64,000 nt of DNA from Catenovulum sediminis (GTDB lineage Bacteria; Pseudomonadota; Gammaproteobacteria; Enterobacterales; Alteromonadaceae), in the NCBI RefSeq assembly GCF_040270295.1, contig NZ_JBELOE010000255.1; one strand, written 5' to 3'. This document shows positions 56,748-64,000 of the stretch, piece after piece. Positions within the stretch are counted from its first letter, which is position 1. Every line of letters starts with the position of its first letter. Position numbers and translations under genes: made by a program. The notes below the pieces were generated by a model. It saw only the letters and a list, made by a program, of their open reading frames with translations. It did not search any database and was not told the DNA's origin.

Positions 56748-57121
56748 TAAGCTGCGAGTCACGAGCTGTGTAGGTCGTCCCTTTAGGGCGACGATTATTA
56801 ATTCGGCAGTTGCGAATTATGCTTTGTCGGCGTAAACACCGACCTACATTGTCGGGCTAAAGCCGCGACCTACATTTTAGTTTTAAGCTGCGAGTCACGA
56901 GCTACGAGTTGCGAGCTGTGTAGGTCGTCCCTTTAAGGGCGACGAGTTTAATTCCGCAGTAGTGTATCCTTCATTGTTGGCCTAAAGACCAACCTACACT
57001 TTGTCGGCGTAAACACCGACCTACATTGTCGGGCTAAAGCCGCAACCTACATTTTAGTTTTAAGCTACGAGTCACGAGCTTCGAGCTGTGTAGGTCGTCC
57101 CTTTAGGGCGACGATTATTAA
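56748..57121. repeat. REP-like palindrome array C
   Basis: Units GTAGGTCGTCCCTTTAGGGC, TCGGCGTAAACACCGACC and one compensated variant TTGGCCTAAAGACCAACC near 56975, where both arms changed together. The linker ATTATTAATTCGGCA...TTGCGAAT is shared with the 3' end of the next gene. Confidence 0.88.
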
Positions 57122-57333
57122 TTCGGCAATTGCGAATTTTTCTTTTTTATTTCTTCCATTCGCTTTTCTGCTGAAACAAGTACTTTACGTTTGTCATCAT
57201 CCGACATAAAAATCCAATCTGTTCTTTCGTCTCGTGTCCGTCCGCATCCTTCACAAACATTTTGATCATTCAACACACAGTAACCAATACAAGGATTTGC
57301 CACATGCTGACCCCACAAATCTTTATCTGTCAC
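57118..57333 (-). CDS. DUF1289 domain small Cys protein
   Basis: 71 aa from a GTG start. The DUF1289 core NPCIGYCVLN...CEGCGRTRDE has four Cys that may bind a metal. A basic helical tail follows. The last residues and stop (NSQLPN) read through a copy of the REP-array linker also seen at 56799-56815, so the 3' end has been rebuilt by repeat sequence. Function unknown. Confidence 0.85.
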   Translation of the reverse strand: MTDKDLWGQHVANPCIGYCVLNDQNVCEGCGRTRDERTDWIFMSDDDKRKVLVSAEKRMEEIKKKNSQLPN

Positions 57334-57481
57334 AAAAAACTCCGCGAATCAATTTAGAAAAATGTAAGACAATACACTACACTATAAAGACATTTCCAGA
57401 TTATACTAATCAAGTCAGCAAATTAAATGCAGGTTCCAGTGAAACTGACTGAGCTTTAAATAGAAATTAGGATTAAATAAT

Positions 57482-57802
57482 ATGGTCATCAACAAACCAG
57501 AAGCGCTAGAACGTTTAGCAGGAAATGAACAACTTTTTGTGATGTTGGTTAAAAAATTTGCAAACCAATATGAAAACGCAGCCAGTGAACTTGAAACATT
57601 GCTCAAAGAAAACAATCTTAAAGATGCGGCAGTAATGGCGCATTCAATTAAAGGTGCGGCCGGAAATTTGAGTATGAACAATCTTTACGAAGAAGCAAAA
57701 GTTCTAGAAGCAGAGCTCAGAAATGGCGAATATAAAGCAGAATCCTTTGCAAAGTTTTCTACCGCTTTAAACGATGTTATTCACGAATCAAAATCTTGGT
57801 AA
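57482..57802 (+). CDS. Hpt domain phosphotransfer protein
   Basis: 106 aa, a single histidine-phosphotransfer domain. The phospho-accepting His is in MAHSIKGAAGN (about residue 56). Stand-alone Hpt proteins relay phosphate between a hybrid kinase and a receiver. The receiver-GGDEF gene starts 14 bp downstream, so it is the probable partner. Confidence 0.87.
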   Translation: MVINKPEALERLAGNEQLFVMLVKKFANQYENAASELETLLKENNLKDAAVMAHSIKGAAGNLSMNNLYEEAKVLEAELRNGEYKAESFAKFSTALNDVIHESKSW

Positions 57803-57815
57803 ATAAAACAACTTA

Positions 57816-58742
57816 ATGACGAATGCAATTGATAATCAGCAAAGTGTACTCATTGTTGATGACCAAAATATTAACACATTGGTATTAGAAAATGCACTAT
57901 CCCCCCTTTACACAGTCTATACTGCAAATGGTGGGCAAGCCGCTTTAAATATTTTACATTCTCAAACGTCTATCGACCTAGTCTTGCTAGATATTCAAAT
58001 GCCCGATCTAGATGGATATCAGGTACTACTAGACATCAGACAAAATGACGCAACAAAAAATATTCCAGTGATATTCATCTCTGCTAAAGATGCAGCAGAA
58101 GACGAAGCCAAAGGACTGGAGTTCGGGGCAATGGATTATATCACCAAGCCATTCAACATAACGGTTGTCAAAGCAAGAGTTAGAAACCAACTTTCGTTAA
58201 AAAAGAAATCAGATTTACTTGAAAAGCTCGCCAACATTGACGGTTTAACAGAAGTTCCGAACCGCAGACGTTATGATGAAAAATTAGATTTAGAATGGCG
58301 GCGTTGCGCACGCTCTTCTAGCCCACTGTCAATGATAATGCTGGATATAGACGCCTTTAAACCGTTTAATGACAATTATGGACACAGTGCGGGTGACGAA
58401 ATTCTAAAACAAGTTGCCTCAACACTCAGTAAAAAAATAAGAAGAAGTGGAGACGAAGCTTTTCGCTATGGCGGCGAAGAATTTGTAATTTTACTACCCG
58501 AAACCAGTTTTGAATCATCAATCCGAGTGGCAGAAATGATGCGTGAAGCAATCGAAGCATTAGACATACCGCACGAGTATAGCCCGGTAGAAAAACACAT
58601 CACGGTCAGTCTAGGGGTATCTTCAATCGTCCCCGTTGCAACCATGTCCGCCAAGACATTACAAGAATTTACTGATCTACAGCTTTACAAAGCCAAAAAT
58701 GCAGGACGAAACCAAGTGCAAGGCGAACTCCTGCAAGTATAA
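57816..58742 (+). CDS. Response regulator diguanylate cyclase (receiver-GGDEF)
   Basis: 308 aa. Receiver domain (about 10-125): acidic DD in IVDDQ, phosphorylated Asp in LLDIQMPD, conserved Lys in ITKPFN. GGDEF domain (about 140-305) with RYGGEEF, an active-type signature. Makes c-di-GMP when phosphorylated. Coupled with the upstream Hpt gene; convergent with argR, 16 bp between stops. Confidence 0.94.
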   Translation: MTNAIDNQQSVLIVDDQNINTLVLENALSPLYTVYTANGGQAALNILHSQTSIDLVLLDIQMPDLDGYQVLLDIRQNDATKNIPVIFISAKDAAEDEAKGLEFGAMDYITKPFNITVVKARVRNQLSLKKKSDLLEKLANIDGLTEVPNRRRYDEKLDLEWRRCARSSSPLSMIMLDIDAFKPFNDNYGHSAGDEILKQVASTLSKKIRRSGDEAFRYGGEEFVILLPETSFESSIRVAEMMREAIEALDIPHEYSPVEKHITVSLGVSSIVPVATMSAKTLQEFTDLQLYKAKNAGRNQVQGELLQV

Positions 58743-58758
58743 ATTTATCTGAACTGAC

Positions 58759-59226
58759 TTAAACCGTATCGAAAAATATTTCGATATGCTCACATGTTTT
58801 GTCAATTTCAGATGTATCCACCGGTGCAATAAAAATAGTGTCATCACCAGCAATCGTGCCTAAAACACCATGCGATTTATTTAATGAATCTAACATACGC
58901 GCAATTAACTGCGCTGCGCCAGGTGTGGTTCTGACTATAATCATTGCCTGATTATGACTTACATCTAAAACCAACTGTTTTAAAGGACTTTCAGCTGTCG
59001 GCAGCCCTAACTCAGGCGGCAAACAATAAACCATCTCCTGCTTTGCGTTGCGCGTCCTTACAGCGCCAAAACGACTTAATAAGCGCGAGACCTTAGATTG
59101 GCTGATGCTATCAAATCCCTCATCTTTCAACGCCTCGACAATATCAGCCTGAGATGAAAACGTCTGCTCGTTTAACAGCGTTTTAAAAACCTTTAATAAC
59201 TTGTCTTGTTTATCATTATTGTTCAA
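58759..59226 (-). CDS. argR: Arginine repressor
   Basis: 155 aa, length as in E. coli ArgR (156). N-terminal winged helix (about 10-75, with SQSKVSRLLSRFGAV) and C-terminal arginine-binding hexamer domain with GTIAGDDTIF. The start is TTG (59226) preceded by AGG at suitable distance; no in-frame ATG is near. Controls arginine biosynthesis; also used for plasmid resolution in E. coli. Confidence 0.95.
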   Translation of the reverse strand: MNNNDKQDKLLKVFKTLLNEQTFSSQADIVEALKDEGFDSISQSKVSRLLSRFGAVRTRNAKQEMVYCLPPELGLPTAESPLKQLVLDVSHNQAMIIVRTTPGAAQLIARMLDSLNKSHGVLGTIAGDDTIFIAPVDTSEIDKTCEHIEIFFDTV

Positions 59227-59246
59227 AAAAATACCTATGTTTTAGT

Positions 59247-59663
59247 TTTAAGCCGCGAGCTTCGAGCTTTAAGCTACGAGCTGTGTAGGTCGTCCCTTTA
59301 GGGCGACGAATTTCAAGCTGCGAGCTTCGAGCTTTAAGCTACGAGCTGTGTAGGTCGTCCCTTTAGGGCGACAATCTCAATTCAATAATTGTGCAATATG
59401 CCTTTGTCGGCGTAAACACCGACCTACATTGTCGGGCTGAAGCCACGACCTACATTTTAGCTTCGAGTTGCGAGTTTCAAGCTGCGAGCTTCGAGCTTCG
59501 AGCTGTGTAGGTCGTCCCTTTAGGGCGACAATCTCAATTCAATAATTGTGCGATATGCTTTGTCGGCGTAAACACCGACCTACATTGTCGGGCTAAAGCC
59601 ACGACCTACATTGTCGGGCTAAAGCCGCGACCTACATTGTCGGGCTGAAGCCACGACCTACAG
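59247..59663. repeat. REP-like palindrome array D
   Basis: Units GTAGGTCGTCCCTTTAGGGC, TCGGCGTAAACACCGACC and TCGGGCT(A/G)AAGCC(A/G)CGACC, with a composite of about 125 bp occurring twice. Three inverted units follow each other directly at 59589-59660, ending at the ampE stop region. Confidence 0.88.
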
Positions 59664-59664
59664 T

Positions 59665-60501
59665 TTACAAAATGCCCGTTATGGTAAAAATTGCGATAAT
59701 GCTTAATAAAAACAAAAATGCACGTTTCGCCAATTTTAACAACACACACGGCTCTGTTAAATAATCATGTTCTGGGCAACTCACATCTTCAGCTTTATCT
59801 GCAATATCCGTAATATAAGTACGGGCGTCTAAATCGCAGCGCGTTAAACCATTTAACCAAGTGGGTAACGCCCTTGAAAAATGACCAACAAACAAAAACG
59901 CAAAACCGGTAATCCGCGCCGGCAGCCACACTAAAATTGCCAATAGCCTATTACTGGGCCGAGCCAACCAACGTAAATTATCTTTCTGTAAACTCTGTTT
60001 CGCCAAATTTCGGCTAAAAACGTAAAACACAGCGCCCGCCGCACCTAACACAACAAACCAAAAAATAACCGCAAAATAATGCCTAAAATTAATCCAAACT
60101 AAAGTTTGCCCCAAGGTTTCCTTTGAACCCTTATTAAACTTCTGGCCAAGTTTTTCACCATATAAATAGCAAGCTTCCTGATCGCCCCGACAAGCCGCTT
60201 CTAAATACTGTTTATAACAAACGCGATGCTGCGGACAGCCATAACATAAAAACAAAATAAAAATAGAAAACAGCAACCCCAGCACCCCCGTGCCTAAAAG
60301 TAACTGCACAACAGCAACAGACACCGCTGGGATAGCCAGCCAAATAAGCAGAAAAACTTCAGCGCTGACAGATTCAGATTTCTTCAAAACCGACTGCACT
60401 TTATCCTGATACCAATTGAAATAATGACGATAGTGAAACGTTTCAGTCACCTGAACTAAACGCTCCAGAAGCACCACAACGATTAAGCTAAGCAATGTCA
60501 T
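59665..60501 (-). CDS. ampE: AmpE-family inner-membrane protein
   Basis: 278 aa (E. coli 284) with four or more helices and a cytoplasmic loop; related to the CbiB superfamily, like the gene at 42758. Start ATG overlaps the ampD stop as ATGA (60498-60501). Genetic partner of AmpD in beta-lactamase signalling; its biochemical role is uncertain. Confidence 0.9.
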   Translation of the reverse strand: MTLLSLIVVVLLERLVQVTETFHYRHYFNWYQDKVQSVLKKSESVSAEVFLLIWLAIPAVSVAVVQLLLGTGVLGLLFSIFILFLCYGCPQHRVCYKQYLEAACRGDQEACYLYGEKLGQKFNKGSKETLGQTLVWINFRHYFAVIFWFVVLGAAGAVFYVFSRNLAKQSLQKDNLRWLARPSNRLLAILVWLPARITGFAFLFVGHFSRALPTWLNGLTRCDLDARTYITDIADKAEDVSCPEHDYLTEPCVLLKLAKRAFLFLLSIIAIFTITGIL

Positions 60502-61073
60502 TGTTTTTCCTTATCCAATAAATTAAAAAAGTAATCCCAGTTAAAAGCCGGTCCAGGATCGGTTTTTCTACCCGGCGCAATATCACAATGTCCCACAATA
60601 TTATCATTTAAAATCAGCGGATACTGGCATTGGATCTGCCTCACCACTTTTGCCAACTGCTGATACTGGATAGCTTCATACTCAATATTATCCGCACCTT
60701 CCAGCTCGATGCCAATAGAAAAATCATTACAATTATCCAATCCCTTAAAACAAGAGACACCCGCGTGCCATGCTCTTTTATCAAAAGGAACAAACTGAAC
60801 CACCTCACCTGTTCTACGTATTAAAACATGCGCCGAGACCCTAAGGCCAGACAACGCATTAAACGAGGCATCTGCATCACAATCTAAACAGCCTAAAAAC
60901 AGATCGTCAATATATTTTAAGCCAAACTGCTCTGCGGGCAGTGAAATGCAATGAATAACCAACAAATTGATATTGTTAACATTTGGTCGATCATTAAAAT
61001 GCGGAGAAGCTTTAAAAACAGCATCAGGTAAAATATGATGATTATTAATTTTAGAATACGCCGGAGTTTTCAT
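60498..61073 (-). CDS. ampD: 1,6-anhydro-N-acetylmuramyl-L-alanine amidase AmpD
   Basis: Cytoplasmic zinc amidase that recycles anhydro-muropeptides. 191 aa (E. coli 183). Zinc ligands: His in LLVIHCISLP, His in VGHCDIAPG and Asp in RKTDPGPAF. FDKRAWHAGVS and DFSIGIELEG are canonical. Its ATG is only one base away from the GTG frame of the divergent protease gene at 61075. Confidence 0.96.
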   Translation of the reverse strand: MKTPAYSKINNHHILPDAVFKASPHFNDRPNVNNINLLVIHCISLPAEQFGLKYIDDLFLGCLDCDADASFNALSGLRVSAHVLIRRTGEVVQFVPFDKRAWHAGVSCFKGLDNCNDFSIGIELEGADNIEYEAIQYQQLAKVVRQIQCQYPLILNDNIVGHCDIAPGRKTDPGPAFNWDYFFNLLDKEKQ

Positions 61074-61074
61074 A

Positions 61075-61590
61075 GTGGACCCAGATTATAGTCAAAAAAC
61101 AGGTAAAATAATGAGTTATGCAGCATGGATAATTGCATTTTTTCTACTTACCTACTTTTTTGAAGGATATTTAAACAAAAAAGAAAACCCAAATCAAAAC
61201 CCCGAAAGCTACTATACAAACCAAGGGGCAATCGAAGTTAAACTAGAAAGAAATCAACACGGTCACTATGTTACCAATGGCAAAATTAATCAACAAATCG
61301 TCACCTTTTTATTAGACACAGGGGCAACCAATGTATCGGTACCGGAAAACATAGCGAAAAGACTTAACCTGCCGTACGGCCCATCACAAAGAGTGGGAAC
61401 AGCTAATGGCAGCATAAATGTATACCAAACCCGAATCGACGTATTAGAAATCGGTGACATAAAATTAAGAAACGTAGCCGCCAACATCAACCCGTACATG
61501 CAAGGTGAACAAATATTACTAGGCATGAGCGTATTAAAAAGAATAGAATTTACACAACGCGGCAGCACCCTAACGCTAAAACAATATTAA
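61075..61590 (+). CDS. Retropepsin-like aspartic protease, membrane anchored
   Basis: 171 aa from GTG at 61075; an ATG at 61111 (MSYAAW) would give 159 aa and leave a 37-bp gap to ampD. One N-terminal helix (about 14-27), then a retropepsin-like domain (TIGR02281-type clan AA) with the active site LLDTGATNVSVP and the second hydrophobic-hydrophobic-Gly motif ILLGMSVL. Probably dimeric and periplasmic. Substrate unknown. Confidence 0.88.
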   Translation: MDPDYSQKTGKIMSYAAWIIAFFLLTYFFEGYLNKKENPNQNPESYYTNQGAIEVKLERNQHGHYVTNGKINQQIVTFLLDTGATNVSVPENIAKRLNLPYGPSQRVGTANGSINVYQTRIDVLEIGDIKLRNVAANINPYMQGEQILLGMSVLKRIEFTQRGSTLTLKQY

Positions 61591-61599
61591 AAATTGCGT

Positions 61600-62108
61600 T
61601 ATACTGGGAGCTGCGAGCTTTGAGCTTTGAGCTGCGAGCTTTGAGTTTCAAGTTTCAAGCAACAAATTATTGTAGGTCGCGGCTTTAGCCCGACAAATTT
61701 CGCAATATGCACGATGTCGCCCTAAAGGGACGACCTACACGACTCGAAGCTTAAAGCTAAAATGTAGGTCGCGGCTTCAGCCCGACAAATTTCGCAATAT
61801 GCACGATGTCGCCCTAAAGGGACGACCTACACGGCTCGAAGCTCGCGACTCAAAGCTTAAAACTAAAATGTAGGTCGCGGCTTTAGCCCGACGTGTAGGT
61901 CGGTGTTTACGCCGACAATTTTGATATTTACGCTAAATGTCGCCCTAAAGGAACGACCTACACAGCTCGAAGCTCGCGACTCGAAGCTTAAAACTAAAAT
62001 GTAGGTCGCGGCTTTAGCCCGACGTGTAGGTCGGTGTTTACGCCGACAATTTTGATATTTACGCTAAATGTCGCCCTAAAGGGACGACCTACACGACTCG
62101 AAGCTGAC
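61600..62108. repeat. REP-like palindrome array E
   Basis: Units now mostly in the GTAGGTCGCGGCTTTAGCCC and GTAGGTCGGTGTTTACGCCG orientation paired with TCGCCCTAAAGG(G/A)ACGACC. Two composite units of about 125 bp (61860-61990 and 61995-62107) are nearly identical. Ends just before the ribosome site of the ligase gene. Confidence 0.9.
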
Positions 62109-62128
62109 AACTAAAATAAGGAAATACT

Positions 62129-62992
62129 ATGCGAAAGCCAAGAATAGGCATCAAATTCGCCTTAACAATCATCACGTTCAGTATCTTTTTTACCCTATTC
62201 ATCCTCAACCCAAAAGCCCATGCTGACCCCCGTTCACTACTGCTGGCCGAGGTCTATTCACCGGAAATAGACATCACAGACTATTACGTCAGTGAAAAAT
62301 TTGACGGTATACGCGCCTACTGGGATGGCGAAAAACTATGGACCCGAAATGGCAATTCCATAAACGCACCCAAAAGCTTCACACAAGGATTCCCAAACAT
62401 ACCACTAGACGGCGAACTTTGGTTAAAACGTAATGCATTTGCCCAAACACTATCCATAATAAAAACCGGTACAGAGCAAAACTGGGCAAAAATAAGCTAC
62501 CAAGTATTTGATCTCCCCTCAGAACAAGGCACATTTAACCAACGCCTAATCAAAATGCGAACACTAGAACAACAAACAAACGCCCCACAACTCAAATGGG
62601 TAAAACAATTTAAAGTACCCTCACATGCAGAGCTTAAAAAAACACTCGAAGAATACATAGCACAAGGCGCAGAAGGACTGATGCTGCATCACCAAAATTC
62701 TTACTACCAAGGCAAACGCAGCAGTGATTTATTAAAAGTAAAAAAATACCTAGATGCCGACGCCACCGTCATCGCCTATCAAGCCGGAAAAGGCAAATTT
62801 AAAGGACAAATGGGCGCATTAATAGTTAAAACCCCAAAAGGTCAAACCTTTAAAATCGGCACAGGTTTTACCAACCAAGAAAGAGCAAACCCACCGCCAA
62901 TCGGCAGTTTAATCAGCTACAAATACCTAGGCTTCACCAAAAACGGACTACCGCGCTTTGCGGTATTTTTAAAAGTTAAAGAGGAAGATTAA
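62129..62992 (+). CDS. Periplasmic ATP-dependent DNA ligase (LigE type)
   Basis: 287 aa with an N-terminal signal peptide (about 9-32, ending AHA), which is the hallmark of LigE-type minimal ligases. Nucleotidyltransferase motif I is SEKFDGIRAYW (adenylated K57), followed by WTRNG (motif III region), GELW and EGLMLH; a small OB domain ends the protein (GTGFTNQER). AAGGA precedes the ATG. LigE may act on DNA entering the periplasm during competence or in biofilm; inferred from the family. Confidence 0.92.
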   Translation: MRKPRIGIKFALTIITFSIFFTLFILNPKAHADPRSLLLAEVYSPEIDITDYYVSEKFDGIRAYWDGEKLWTRNGNSINAPKSFTQGFPNIPLDGELWLKRNAFAQTLSIIKTGTEQNWAKISYQVFDLPSEQGTFNQRLIKMRTLEQQTNAPQLKWVKQFKVPSHAELKKTLEEYIAQGAEGLMLHHQNSYYQGKRSSDLLKVKKYLDADATVIAYQAGKGKFKGQMGALIVKTPKGQTFKIGTGFTNQERANPPPIGSLISYKYLGFTKNGLPRFAVFLKVKEED

Positions 62993-62998
62993 CAAATA

Positions 62999-64000
62999 AT
63001 GGAATATCCAAACATACAACACCACGGCGCGGTCGATGGTGTAACCGGCTCATGCCACAGATTATGCGTCAGCGAACAACAACATATACTCATCGATTGT
63101 GGACTGTTTCAAGGCGCAGAAACATCCGGCAAAGCCAACCAGTTAATACCTGAAATCGATTTTCCAACAGAACACATTAAAGGCCTCATCGTCACCCACT
63201 GCCACATAGATCACGTGGGCAGAATCCCCTGGCTGATAGCCGCAGGTTTCACCGGCCCCATCTACTGCACACCCGCGACAGCACAACTACTGCCACTCGT
63301 ATTAGAAGATGCGATAAAAATTGGCATCACCAAGAAAAAACCCTTTATCGAAGCACTGCTAAAACGCATCAAGTCACAAATCAACGCTAAACCCTATAAA
63401 CGCTGGTTTAATGCCAGTGGTGTACAAAACGTAAAAATAAAATTTCAACCTGCCGGACACATATTAGGATCGGCCTATGTAGAAATTGAACACCAGCCAA
63501 CTGCGCACAAATACGTATTTTCCGGCGACTTAGGCGCGCCGCACACACCCCTGCTACCCGCACCACGCTCGCCTTACCGAGCAGACACCTTAGTCATAGA
63601 AAGCACCTACGGCGACAAAAAACACACAGGGCGAAGACAAAGACGCAAACAACTGCAGCAGGTAATTGAAAAATGCCTGCAAGATCGCGGCGCAGTTTTA
63701 ATCCCCGCCTTTAGTATTGGCCGGACACAAGAATTGTTATACGAAATAGAAGACATTATTTCACGCAGCAAAAACAACGGCCTAACCAACCGAAACATCT
63801 GGCATTCAATGCAAGTGATACTCGACTCACCACTTGCGGCAAAATTTACCGAACACTACAAGTCATTATCAAAATTATGGGATGCAGAAGCCCAGCAAAA
63901 AATAGTCCGCCATCGCCACCCACTAGACTTTGATGATTTGTACACCATAGACTCACACGAAGAACATCTAAACGCGATAAATTACATACAAAAAACAGCA
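62999..64000 (+). CDS. Beta-CASP metallo-beta-lactamase nuclease, truncated by window edge
   Basis: Open frame of 334 codons running off the right edge. The start ATG at 62999 lies 6 bp after the ligase stop, with GAGGA upstream, so it is co-transcribed. Zinc motif THCHIDH (H67, H69, D71, H72), AGHILGSA, FSGDLG and ESTYGD are typical of metallo-beta-lactamase RNA-specificity (CPSF73-like beta-CASP) proteins. Probably an RNA or DNA nuclease; C-terminus not seen. Confidence 0.9.
   Translation, partial: MEYPNIQHHGAVDGVTGSCHRLCVSEQQHILIDCGLFQGAETSGKANQLIPEIDFPTEHIKGLIVTHCHIDHVGRIPWLIAAGFTGPIYCTPATAQLLPLVLEDAIKIGITKKKPFIEALLKRIKSQINAKPYKRWFNASGVQNVKIKFQPAGHILGSAYVEIEHQPTAHKYVFSGDLGAPHTPLLPAPRSPYRADTLVIESTYGDKKHTGRRQRRKQLQQVIEKCLQDRGAVLIPAFSIGRTQELLYEIEDIISRSKNNGLTNRNIWHSMQVILDSPLAAKFTEHYKSLSKLWDAEAQQKIVRHRHPLDFDDLYTIDSHEEHLNAINYIQKTA

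Noticed and set aside
50733..62108. Regularly repeated blocks that could suggest CRISPR arrays
   Set aside because: Units occur in both orientations, spacers are themselves repetitive, and there are no cas genes; REP-like arrays explain them better.

Overview
The window looks like a chromosomal segment of a marine, low-to-moderate-GC gammaproteobacterium, most likely an Alteromonadales polysaccharide degrader (Catenovulum-like is my guess; the genus is inferred, not shown). The right-hand 24 kb carries typical gammaproteobacterial core genes: ahcY, mtnN next to a CbiB-like gene, tapT, creA, rapA, PIN-PhoH, argR, ampDE and a LigE-type ligase. The left-hand 40 kb is an accessory fructan-utilisation locus.

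Region 1 (1-40150) is the fructan locus. It encodes five clan-J glycoside hydrolases: two compact GH32 exo-fructanases, two giant multidomain GH32 enzymes with a Glu in place of the nucleophile Asp, and one divergent lipoprotein. It also has a SusC/SusD pair (a Bacteroidota-type glycan importer, unusual in this lineage), a lipoprotein made only of three repeated beta-sandwich modules, a lipoprotein fusing a di-haem peroxidase to FG-GAP and UnbV domains, two LacI-family repressors, a fructokinase, and an ABC importer without an ATPase. The same putative binding module (about 120-180 aa, resembling the insert in Bacteroides GH32 enzymes) occurs about 13 times in six proteins. Ten perfect copies of the palindrome ACAACGTTGT and three near-copies lie upstream of nearly every transcription unit and stop at 40146, so one LacI-type regulon covers the locus. 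The likely flow is surface binding and hydrolysis of levan or inulin, uptake through SusCD and the ABC importer, and phosphorylation of fructose.

Within this locus, 19832-21933 is a small decayed island on the minus strand: an Rhs/YD-repeat remnant with the DHLGS motif, a lipoprotein, further coding remnants and a membrane protein whose GTG start overlaps the previous stop. It looks like leftover polymorphic-toxin tips and immunity genes.

Region 2 (40281-50719) is housekeeping and signalling: SAH recycling (ahcY, adenosine kinase, mtnN), a CbiB family protein, a DUF2726 protein, tapT, a GGDEF-EAL protein, DUF445, small membrane proteins and creA.

Region 3 (50733-64000) has rapA, PIN-PhoH, a DUF1289 protein, an Hpt/receiver-GGDEF pair, argR, ampDE, a retropepsin-like protease, ligE and a beta-CASP nuclease cut by the window edge. 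Five large arrays of REP-like palindromes fill the gaps between these genes. The units start with GTAG, have a TTTA loop, and show paired changes in the stem. No rRNA, tRNA or CRISPR array was recognised.
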